A DNA stretch of 9,120 nt from Spirochaetota bacterium (GTDB lineage Bacteria > Spirochaetota > UBA12135 > COTS27 > JAFLEE01): NCBI GenBank assembly GCA_017302015.1, contig JAFLEE010000134.1, forward strand, positions 1 to 9,120, given 5' to 3'. The translations under genes were made by a program, and so were the position numbers. The notes under the pieces are model-generated. The model saw only the letters and a program-made list of their open reading frames with translations, made no database searches and had not been told where the DNA came from. This document shows, in pieces, positions 1-5,323 of this stretch. Each line of letters starts with the position of its first letter. Position 1 is the first letter of the stretch.

Positions 1-738
1 GAGAGCGATGGGGAACGGAAGATCATCCCCTCCGGCGAAACCTGGCACCAGGATCCCCCCGCGGAGGCGGCCGCGCCGGCGCCCGTGCCCGTGGAAGCCG
101 CCGCGCCCGAGCGCCGGTCTCGCGCCCCCGAGGCCCAGGCGGGCCTTCCCCGAAGCGCGTTCCTAGACGCCGCGTCCCTCCTCGCCGAAACGCCCGAGGG
201 CCTCCACCTGCTCCAGGGCGACGCGTGGCTCCTCTATCGGCGCACTCCCGGACCCGAGGAGCGCTACCTCGCGGTCTTCCGCCGCGCCGTCCGAGCCCCC
301 CCGCAGGCGTGGTTCATCGCGCCGGTCGGGTCCGCCCTCGCGGTGGCCACCCGGACCGAATACCTCTATTTCTTCGACGAGGCCGGCGCCCGCACGGGCG
401 TGCGCGTGGGCGCGCTCTCCGGCCATCAGGTCTACCACGGCGGCGGGAAAATCTGGGTGGTGAATGCTGCCGGGGAACTCCATGAGATCGACCGGCGCTT
501 CCGCGTGGTGCGCACGGAGAAGGTCCTCACCGCCTCCCTATGGGAGGGGGTCGTCCTCGACGGCTCGAAACCTGTGCTGGCGCTGCCGGACGTGGGCCCC
601 CGACTCATCCTCGTCGATCTCCAGACGGGCACCGCCCGCGCGCGGGCCCTGCCCTCGCCGGCGAAGGGCGCGCCCCGGTCCACGGGAAAAGGCCTCTTTA
701 TCCCCGGGCCCGACCTCTCCCTCGACCCGGGAATCTAA
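1..738 (+). CDS. Hypothetical protein, 3' part only (possible beta-propeller-like)
   Basis: The reading frame is open from the first base and ends at TAA 736-738, so at least 245 residues of a longer protein are present and the start lies outside the window. The first 50 or so residues are a Pro/Ala-rich linker (alternating Ala, Pro, Val). After it come short beta-strand-like segments with aromatic and glycine residues, such as GDAWLLYRR, TEYLYFFDEAGAR, GKIWVVNAAGELHEID and PRLILVDLQTG. This pattern is what one sees in WD40, PQQ or NHL propeller blades (a repeated 'variable in the program/sensor readout' style), but no blade is clear enough to name a family. The gene converges on the minus-strand gene ending at 747, with 8 bases between the stops. 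Coding is supported by strong GC bias at third positions. Function unknown; the propeller idea is inference. Confidence 0.7.
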   Translation, partial: ESDGERKIIPSGETWHQDPPAEAAAPAPVPVEAAAPERRSRAPEAQAGLPRSAFLDAASLLAETPEGLHLLQGDAWLLYRRTPGPEERYLAVFRRAVRAPPQAWFIAPVGSALAVATRTEYLYFFDEAGARTGVRVGALSGHQVYHGGGKIWVVNAAGELHEIDRRFRVVRTEKVLTASLWEGVVLDGSKPVLALPDVGPRLILVDLQTGTARARALPSPAKGAPRSTGKGLFIPGPDLSLDPGI

Positions 739-746
739 AGGCTCCG

Positions 747-1697
747 TCAGGGCGCGGGAACGACCGAGACCAGGAGCTTGGCCAGGTCGCTGGCCACCTC
801 CTGGTATTTTCCCCGGTCTTCCGGGAGCGGCCGCTCTTCCACCTTGGGATCTCGGGCCCCGCTTAAGTCGAGGAGCCTCCCTTCCACGAAGATCTGCTTG
901 TCATGGGCCACGAGGCGCGTGACGAGGAGCCAGCGCAACTCGTACTTCTCCACCAGGATGCCCGTGAGGCCGGCGTCGACCTTCGGCGTCCACCGGTTGC
1001 GCATGAAGAAGAGGATGTCGACGAGGCCCTTCTCCTGCTGGAGCCGGGGCGGCGACGGGAGGGACGCGACGACTTGGGCGAGGAGGGCGGGAAAAAGATC
1101 GCAGAGGGCATCGAGGCGGGCCTCGCCGCTTTCATTGCATAGGGGCGCGATCGCGAGGGCCCTCGCGGGCGGGGCCGCATGGGAGGGGGAAGCCTGCGCC
1201 TCGGAGGATGGCTTGGCGCCCGCGGCCTCAACGTTCGAAATGGAAGGGACCGCCTCGATGCTCGAGAGATTCGTGGCGGAAAGCACGGGCCCGGGGTTCG
1301 CGGCGCCCGATACCGACGCGGGTGCGTTCGACACTTGGGGCGATGCGGCGACGGGAGAAGCGGACGCGCCTAGGCTGGCGTTGGTTTTGTGCTCCGCAGC
1401 ATTCGTGCGGGAAGCGGCGATCGCCTTATTCGTGGTCCCGGCAGGGGCGGGCTTGGGGCGGAAGGATCCATAATTACGGTTGCTCACATCATAGGCCCAG
1501 AGCACGGTTCCCCGGGGATCGCCCGCGCCGCCGGCGCCGCCGAGGGCGGAGGTCAGGAAGGAACTTTCAGGGGCCTGTTTGGCGGGCGAGGCCGCGTGCG
1601 CTGCGCCGACGAGGGCGAACGAACAGGCGGCGAACCAGGCCGGCAAGAACCGCCCCGATAAACGGACCCGGCTTCCAATGGGCCGAACCGCGATCAC
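747..1697 (-). CDS. Exported protein with low-complexity linker and CsgG/TolB-like C-terminal domain
   Basis: A 316-residue protein. I place the start at the GTG 1697-1695, which overlaps the upstream gene's TGA in a 4-base GTGA, because an excellent Sec signal peptide follows directly: Arg-rich n-region (residues 5-16), hydrophobic core FLPAWFAACSFALVG and a cleavage site AHA-AS after residue 35. The open frame continues upstream of GTG, but only as a shadow of the neighbouring gene. Residues 36-80 contain a short ordered stretch (GTVLWAYDVSNRNYGSFRP). Residues 84-180 are an Ala/Ser/Pro/Asn-rich linker. Residues 180-316 look like the domain of TolB-N/CsgG/LpoB-type proteins: ALAIAPLCNESGE, then an amphipathic helix, then a RLQQEKGLVDIL helix, LVTRLVAHDKQIFVEGRLLDL strands and a last helix. 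The protein should be periplasmic or surface facing. It is co-transcribed and probably translationally coupled with the DUF4914-like gene. The domain call rests on the pattern of motifs, not on an alignment. Confidence 0.75.
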   Translation of the reverse strand: MIAVRPIGSRVRLSGRFLPAWFAACSFALVGAAHAASPAKQAPESSFLTSALGGAGGAGDPRGTVLWAYDVSNRNYGSFRPKPAPAGTTNKAIAASRTNAAEHKTNASLGASASPVAASPQVSNAPASVSGAANPGPVLSATNLSSIEAVPSISNVEAAGAKPSSEAQASPSHAAPPARALAIAPLCNESGEARLDALCDLFPALLAQVVASLPSPPRLQQEKGLVDILFFMRNRWTPKVDAGLTGILVEKYELRWLLVTRLVAHDKQIFVEGRLLDLSGARDPKVEERPLPEDRGKYQEVASDLAKLLVSVVPAP

Positions 1698-3592
1698 TCG
1701 TTTCGCCCCAGGAGGCCGCCGGTCATGAGGCGCGCGTAGTCTTCCACGTTCCCGCCCGCGGCGAGGCAATCGAGGATCTTCTTCCCCAATGGGTCGAGTT
1801 CGGGGGTCCGGTACTGGGCGACATCTTCGAGGAAGAAATCCCGCAGGATCTCGGCACCCCGGTCGTAGGCGGCTTCGCCCACTTCGGCCTGGCGGTGCAC
1901 CTCGAGGAAGGGCGCATCGAAGGTCTGGCCCTCGATCATGATCTTGCGAGGCGTCCACCCCAGGAGCGGGGACCGGGCGGCCCGCACCTGCTCGGGGCGG
2001 AACCAGGCGCCGCCGCGGCGGGCGAGGAACTCGCGCATGATCCATTGGGGCATGAAGCCCGTCTTCCAGGCGCCCACGTGCTGGTTGGGCACGAGGGCGT
2101 AGACCACGCTGGGCGATTTCACGAGTTGCTCGAGGAGCAGGTTGGCCCAGCGCACCTTCTTCCCCGTGGCGAAGGGCCAGAAGGTGCCCACGCCCTCGCT
2201 CTCGAGATCGCCCTTGCTGATGATGCTCGGGTTGCCCGCGCCGCGCAGGGCGCCGAGGCGCCAGAGCCAGGCGAGCGCCGGGGGAAGGATATGGAAGATG
2301 CCCAGGATGCCGTAACTGGGGAGTTCCTTCGTGCAGGGCGGGGTACGCACGCCGAAGCTCCGCACGTCCACCTCCACCGGATGGTTGACCACCTCGGGCA
2401 CGCTCTGGCGCGGGAGCACGACCCGGGGATTGGGGCAGGGCTTTCCGGGGGCGTCTTCGGTGTGCTCCCAGAGGAGCGCGGTGCTCCCGGCGGGGGCGTC
2501 GAGGTTCAAGAACCACAGGGGGTCTTTGGGGTGGACGGCGAGGGATTCGATGTCGGGATCGGTGCCGTACTTGGTGATATGGTTGACCCGGATGAACCAG
2601 CCGTTCTCGGCGTCGCCCACGGCCAGGCGCCCGCCGCCTTTCTGGAAGGACGGGTGGCACAGCCCCATATCGTCGACCACGGGGCGCAACAGGCAACCGC
2701 GGGGCAGGACGATATTGCGCTCTTCCCCCGTGACGGTATTGACGCCGAAGAGCAGCGACCCGTCGGGCTCGCGGTGGAGGTGCTCGAGCATCTCGCTCTT
2801 GCCGCTGCCGCTGGCGCCCTCGTGCATGAGGGTGAGGCGGTTGTCGTAGGGGGTGACGACCTGGACGGCGGAGCAGTGGGCGGTCACCCAGCCCTCTTTC
2901 TCGCCGAAATGGAGCAGCGCGCCGTAGACGCCCTTCTTGGCGCTAGGCCCCGGGTAGAGGTTGTAACTGTAGATCTCGTAATGGGCGTCGAGGCGGTGGT
3001 GCACGACCATCTGCTTGCCGGCGAAATGGCTATGGCGGAAGGGCGGCGCCACGTAGACGACGCAGCGCGGGGTGAAATCCGCCGGTAATTCGGCCCCCGG
3101 GATCATGCCCTGGAGGAGCGAGAGCCCGTAGCCGAAGAACGCCGCGTTCATGGGCATGATGGCCAGGGCGGGGAAGCCCTTGTGCTGGCCGGCATAGAAC
3201 GGCACGAGGAGGAGTTCATGCTCGGCCAGCCACTCGAGGGTCTCGCGCCGAAGGCCCTCGAAGGGCTTTCCGTGGGCGTCGCGGTAGCGGGGCTTGTCGG
3301 TATCACCCTCGTCGCCGATGAGCATGGAGTCGGGATCGCGCCGGCGCATATAGGGCTCGGGATAATTGACGCTCAGCCCGTTCTTCGCCCGGGTGATCTC
3401 GGCCTCGAGGACCTTGCCCTTTCCGGGGACGAGATAGGAAACGAACTTCACCCCGTCCACCGAATCGTGCATGGAGAGTTCGACGAGGCTGAGCGCGTCT
3501 TTCGCGAGGACGATCTTGGGCGATTTCCCCAGGATCTCGCCGGCGGGCTCGGGAAGGGTCTTCAGGATCGGGGAGTCTTTTAGGATGATCAT
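1694..3592 (-). CDS. DUF4914-like / PEP carboxykinase-like P-loop protein
   Basis: A 632-residue cytoplasmic protein without signal peptide or membrane segments. A Walker A motif GASGSGKS sits at residues 259-266, preceded by a beta strand (RLTLMHE), in the style of the PEP carboxykinase/HPr kinase superfamily. An acidic VVDDMG segment follows at 305-310, possibly the equivalent of the PEPCK metal-binding Asp motif. Overall length and N-terminal sequence fit what I remember of the uncharacterised family DUF4914; I am fairly but not fully sure of that name. The C-terminal third has conserved-looking motifs (NPSIISKGDLESEG, FWPFATGKKVRW, PNQHVGAWKTGF). It is the first gene of a two-gene minus-strand operon; the exported CsgG/TolB-like protein follows with a 4-base overlap. 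The ATG at 3592 lies just downstream of a perfect TATAAT and has no clear Shine-Dalgarno. Substrate and reaction are unknown: a nucleotide-dependent kinase is an inference from the P-loop only. Confidence 0.85.
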   Translation of the reverse strand: MIILKDSPILKTLPEPAGEILGKSPKIVLAKDALSLVELSMHDSVDGVKFVSYLVPGKGKVLEAEITRAKNGLSVNYPEPYMRRRDPDSMLIGDEGDTDKPRYRDAHGKPFEGLRRETLEWLAEHELLLVPFYAGQHKGFPALAIMPMNAAFFGYGLSLLQGMIPGAELPADFTPRCVVYVAPPFRHSHFAGKQMVVHHRLDAHYEIYSYNLYPGPSAKKGVYGALLHFGEKEGWVTAHCSAVQVVTPYDNRLTLMHEGASGSGKSEMLEHLHREPDGSLLFGVNTVTGEERNIVLPRGCLLRPVVDDMGLCHPSFQKGGGRLAVGDAENGWFIRVNHITKYGTDPDIESLAVHPKDPLWFLNLDAPAGSTALLWEHTEDAPGKPCPNPRVVLPRQSVPEVVNHPVEVDVRSFGVRTPPCTKELPSYGILGIFHILPPALAWLWRLGALRGAGNPSIISKGDLESEGVGTFWPFATGKKVRWANLLLEQLVKSPSVVYALVPNQHVGAWKTGFMPQWIMREFLARRGGAWFRPEQVRAARSPLLGWTPRKIMIEGQTFDAPFLEVHRQAEVGEAAYDRGAEILRDFFLEDVAQYRTPELDPLGKKILDCLAAGGNVEDYARLMTGGLLGRNE

Positions 3593-3606
3593 AGGGTTAA
3601 TACCAA

Positions 3607-3612
3607 ATTATA
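3607..3612 (-). promoter_or_regulatory. -10 box (TATAAT) of the DUF4914 operon
   Basis: Reading the minus strand, a perfect TATAAT lies 14 bases upstream of the ATG at 3592. Transcription would start near 3599-3601, giving a leader of only about 7-9 nucleotides and no room for a normal ribosome binding site. The -35 region is weak (TCGATC at an 18-base spacing matches TTGACA at three positions). The box lies in an AT-richer patch in a GC-rich genome, which makes chance less likely. Confidence 0.55.
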
Positions 3613-3685
3613 CCCCGAAGTCCGCATGTTGATCGAGGATGGGCGCGTTTTACGAACCCCCGCCGCGAAAATCGGATATCTTTTC

Positions 3686-3724
3686 ACCATTTCATCACGT
3701 TCCCATCGGCAATTAAGAAATGGT
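3686..3724. repeat. 8-bp inverted repeat, spacer 23
   Basis: ACCATTTC at 3686-3693 is repeated inverted as GAAATGGT at 3717-3724. It lies in the AT-rich part of the divergent intergenic region. It could be a weak hairpin or half-sites for a regulator; the spacer is long for a simple operator. Chance is possible. Confidence 0.3.
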
Positions 3725-3788
3725 TACCATGGGTCACAGAAACCTGAGTTAGAAAAGAGACTGACTCCAATTCTCCCCACCCCCCATC

Positions 3789-3805
3789 AAAAGGCGAAGC
3801 CTTTT
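3789..3805 (-). terminator. Small perfect hairpin, terminator-like
   Basis: AAAAGGC (3789-3795) pairs perfectly with GCCTTTT (3799-3805) around a 3-base loop. On the minus strand it reads GGC-TTC-GCC with a UUCG-like apex and ends in TTTT, the form of a short bidirectional intrinsic terminator; on the plus strand it also ends in TTTT. No gene ends next to it. It might stop transcription entering from either side, or mark the 5' boundary of the structured element that starts 28 bases on. The stem is short and the T-run is only four long, so the call is tentative. Confidence 0.35.
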
Positions 3806-3832
3806 ACCTGGCAGTCGACGGAGGAAGCCATA

Positions 3833-3951
3833 TCCCATGCGGCCGGTGGGAGTCCCTGGAGGAGCGCCTCAGCGCAACCCACACACCCGCAAGCGAGCCA
3901 AATGCCTGGCGCTGCGGCGCGACGGAAGGGATTCCCACCGGCCGCGGGGGG
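3833..3951 (+). ncRNA. Rod-shaped structured RNA candidate (nadR leader or independent RNA)
   Basis: One symmetry axis explains the whole element. 3839-3857 pairs with 3927-3945 (19 positions, one G·U). 3864-3875 pairs with 3909-3920 (12 positions, one U·C mismatch). Between these stems is a symmetric 6x6 internal loop, GGAGGA opposite GACGGA, which on the plus strand gives purine-purine and tandem G·A/A·G contacts plus one G-C. The stem extends outward through 3834-3836/3948-3950 (three C-G pairs) with flanking U·G pairs. The apical loop is 33 nucleotides. Plus-strand RNA is favoured: there the stem mismatch is G·U and the internal loop is purine-rich, while on the minus strand they become A·C and pyrimidine mismatches. 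It ends 88 bases before the nadR start. I do not recognise a known class: no riboswitch, RNase P, SRP, tmRNA or T-box signature was seen. A MITE-like palindrome remains possible. Confidence 0.5.
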
Positions 3952-3970
3952 AAGGCATGCCCCGGCGAGG

Positions 3971-3994
3971 CCAGGGTTTCAAATACCCACCTGG
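3971..3994 (+). other. Hairpin with a 7-base TTCAAAT loop
   Basis: CCAGGGT (3971-3977) pairs with ACCC (3985-3988) and TGG (3992-3994), with a 3-base bulge ACC (3989-3991) and a 7-base loop TTCAAAT. The loop matches the TTCRANY consensus of a tRNA T-loop, although there is no tRNA around it. It follows the rod-shaped RNA by 19 bases and precedes the nadR start by 45 bases, so both may belong to one leader RNA. Confidence 0.35.
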
Positions 3995-4039
3995 TACCTC
4001 CCGACGGGCACCAAGGATTCATCGCATCATTGCTTCCGA

Positions 4040-5128
4040 GTGAAACGTTTCCACCACGGTCTCATCGCCGGCTCCTTCGCGCCCCTCCACCGGGGGCATG
4101 AGGTCCTTATCCAGACGGCCCTCCAAGAATGCGAGCGCCTGTCGATCTTCGTCTTCCGCAACCCGGACTGGGACCCCGCCCCGACCCCCGTAAGGGAAGC
4201 GTGGCTTCGCCGCCTCTTTCCCGAAGCCTTCGTCCTCGCCGTCCGTCCCGAAAACCTCCTGCGGTGGAGGGGGGCGCCCTCCCCTACCGGGATGCCCGAA
4301 CTCCAATCCCAATTGCCCCGGGAAATCCCTGAAAAATCCGCCGGGCCTTCAGCGTACGCGCGCTTTCTCGGGGGCCTCTTCCTCTGGGCCCATGGCCGCC
4401 CGATGGACGCCCTTTACTCCCGCGCTCCGGCGCCGCCGGCATTCCTCGAAGCGCTCTCGTCCTATTTTCACGCGACCACGCCTACTTCCCCCTCGATTCC
4501 GGTAGAGAGATCCATCGTAGGACCCCTCACGGGCATCCAAAGCGAAGCCCTGCGCGCCGACCTCCACGGGGGGCGCGCCCAATGCGCGCCCTTCGTCTAC
4601 GGCCATTTCGTCAAACGGGTCTGCATCCTCGGGGCCGAAGGCTCTGGGAAGACGAGTCTCGCCGCCGCCATGGCCGAGCGCCTGGGAACCCGCTGGGCCC
4701 CCGAATATGCCCGGGAATATTCCCGGGCCTCCGCCGGTCCCCGCGGCAAACTCGATTTCCCCCTGATCGCCCGTACCCAGGTCCTTCGGGAAGAAGCCTT
4801 GGCGGGGGAAGCTAACCGGATCCTCTTCTGCGACACGGGACCCCTCACCTCGCTCCTATTCGCGCGCAAATACGCCAGCGCACCTGGGTCCGATTTGGAG
4901 GAACTCGCCGCCCGCCCCTACGACCTCACCGTGCTCTGCGTCCCCGATTTCCCCCTCGTCCAAGACGGCACTCGCCCCGATGAACTCGCCCAATTCGAGC
5001 AACACCGGGCCCATCTCGATGAGCTCGATAAGCGCCGAAGTCCATACCACCTAGCCCAGGGCCCACTGGCGAAGCGTATCGAGGACCTGACCACGCTCCT
5101 TAAAAAACGAGGATGGATCCCGGACTAA
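4040..5128 (+). CDS. nadR: NadR-like NMN adenylyltransferase / ribosylnicotinamide kinase
   Basis: A 362-residue cytoplasmic NAD salvage enzyme. The N-terminal half is a nucleotidyltransferase domain: LIAGSFAPLHRGHE at residues 8-21 carries the HxGH motif (H17-H20). The C-terminal domain (about 190-362) is a ribosylnicotinamide kinase: Walker A GAEGSGKTS at 198-206, EYAREY at 222-227, CDTGPLTS at 264-271 and QDGTRP at 308-313, each aligning with the E. coli NadR motifs. E. coli NadR has an extra DNA-binding N-terminus; this one lacks it, so it is probably an enzyme only. The start is the GTG at 4040 because the family begins right before the GSF motif and no other start lies close upstream in frame. 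No Shine-Dalgarno is visible. In the transferase domain the SE and ISxTxxR motifs look degenerate (LYSRA at 125-129, IQSEALR at 166-172), so that activity is less certain than the kinase. The long leader contains structured RNA candidates. Confidence 0.88.
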   Translation: MKRFHHGLIAGSFAPLHRGHEVLIQTALQECERLSIFVFRNPDWDPAPTPVREAWLRRLFPEAFVLAVRPENLLRWRGAPSPTGMPELQSQLPREIPEKSAGPSAYARFLGGLFLWAHGRPMDALYSRAPAPPAFLEALSSYFHATTPTSPSIPVERSIVGPLTGIQSEALRADLHGGRAQCAPFVYGHFVKRVCILGAEGSGKTSLAAAMAERLGTRWAPEYAREYSRASAGPRGKLDFPLIARTQVLREEALAGEANRILFCDTGPLTSLLFARKYASAPGSDLEELAARPYDLTVLCVPDFPLVQDGTRPDELAQFEQHRAHLDELDKRRSPYHLAQGPLAKRIEDLTTLLKKRGWIPD

Positions 5129-5133
5129 CAGGT

Positions 5134-5150
5134 GACGCCAGGATGGCGTT
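5134..5150 (+). terminator. Short hairpin just after nadR
   Basis: ACGCC (5135-5139) pairs with GGCGT (5145-5149), extendable by a G·T pair, around a 5-base loop. It begins 6 bases after the nadR stop. No T-run follows (the next bases are TAAATC), so as an intrinsic terminator it is weak; the larger hairpin starting at 5155 may do the job instead. Confidence 0.25.
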
Positions 5151-5154
5151 AAAT

Positions 5155-5217
5155 CGGACGGCAGCGCCCGGAAGGCGCGATAGGCCGTCCGGCACGAGGC
5201 GCGAGAAGCGGTCGACC
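5155..5217. repeat. Copy 1 of a tandem 63-bp nested-hairpin repeat
   Basis: This unit recurs 106 bases later at 5261-5323 with 58 of 63 identical positions by my count. Each copy folds: CGGACGGC (5155-5162) pairs with GCCGTCCG (5184-5191), and inside it GCGCC pairs with GGCGC. At the tip of the inner stem this copy has C opposite A on the plus strand, equal to U·G on the minus strand. The copy lies 26 bases after the nadR stop and downstream of kdgK on the minus strand, so it could serve as a 3' hairpin for both convergent genes. Confidence 0.8.
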
Positions 5218-5246
5218 TCGAGGGCATGGATGCCCGGGAGTCGACC
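5210..5246. repeat. 37-base inverted repeat between the two repeat copies
   Basis: GGTCGAC (5210-5216) is matched by GTCGACC (5240-5246). Inside, GGGC (5222-5225) and GCCC (5232-5235) add a second short stem around an ATGGAT loop, separated by a small internal loop. The left arm is the end of repeat copy 1, and the same GTCGACC word ends copy 2 at 5317-5323. Together the junction 5134-5323 is nearly all hairpins. Confidence 0.5.
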
Positions 5247-5260
5247 GATGCCAAGATGCC

Positions 5261-5323
5261 CGGACGGCAGCGCCCGGAGGGCGCGATAGGCCGTCCGGCA
5301 GGAGGCGCGGTTAGCGGTCGACC
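5261..5323. repeat. Copy 2 of the 63-bp nested-hairpin repeat, overlapping the kdgK 3' end
   Basis: The outer stem is 5261-5268 with 5290-5297, extendable by a further C-G pair, and the inner stem is GCGCCC (5270-5275) with GGGCGC (5279-5284) around GGA. The inner tip is a C-G pair where copy 1 has U·G (minus strand), a change that keeps the pairing. The end of this copy, 5311-5323, is the stop codon and last four codons (R-V-D-R) of the kinase gene; in copy 1 the stop position reads TTC instead of TAA. The repeat therefore looks like a tandem duplication of the gene's tail plus its 3' hairpin. No T-run follows either copy. Confidence 0.8.

Larger units (their letters stand above)
3593..4039. 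other. 447-base divergent intergenic region
   Basis: This gap separates the minus-strand DUF4914 operon from plus-strand nadR. Its first 200 bases are clearly more AT-rich than the rest of the window. It holds the DUF4914 promoter, an 8-bp inverted repeat, a small hairpin at 3789-3805, a 119-nt rod-like palindromic structure and a second hairpin at 3971-3994. The frame of nadR is open back to 3626, but the structures, the unprotein-like composition and the absence of a good start argue that it is not coded. I found no convincing plus-strand promoter. Confidence 0.7.

Noticed and set aside
1698-2696. Long minus-strand frame continuing upstream of the exported protein gene
   Set aside because: It lies fully under the DUF4914-like gene, is Arg/Pro-rich, and the signal peptide begins only at the GTG 1697.
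1208-3088. Plus-strand open frame of 626 codons antisense to the DUF4914-like gene
   Set aside because: The opposite strand has a P-loop and clear protein features; this frame is a typical antisense shadow in GC-rich DNA with no recognisable domain.
3839-3945. Terminal inverted repeats of a small mobile element
   Set aside because: The two arms and the inner stem share one axis like a folded RNA, no target-site duplication is visible at the ends, and the strand-biased G·U and purine loop favour RNA; not fully excluded.
3806-4012. tRNA or tmRNA in the nadR leader, suggested by the T-arm-like hairpin
   Set aside because: No acceptor stem, D-arm, anticodon arm or CCA end can be placed around it, and no tmRNA tag frame is seen.
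3626-4039. N-terminal extension of NadR in the open frame
   Set aside because: Composition is not protein-like, it covers long inverted repeats, and family proteins start just before the GSF motif.
5155-5323. CRISPR-like array from two direct repeats
   Set aside because: Only two long, imperfect, self-folding copies with a 43-base spacer and no cas genes.
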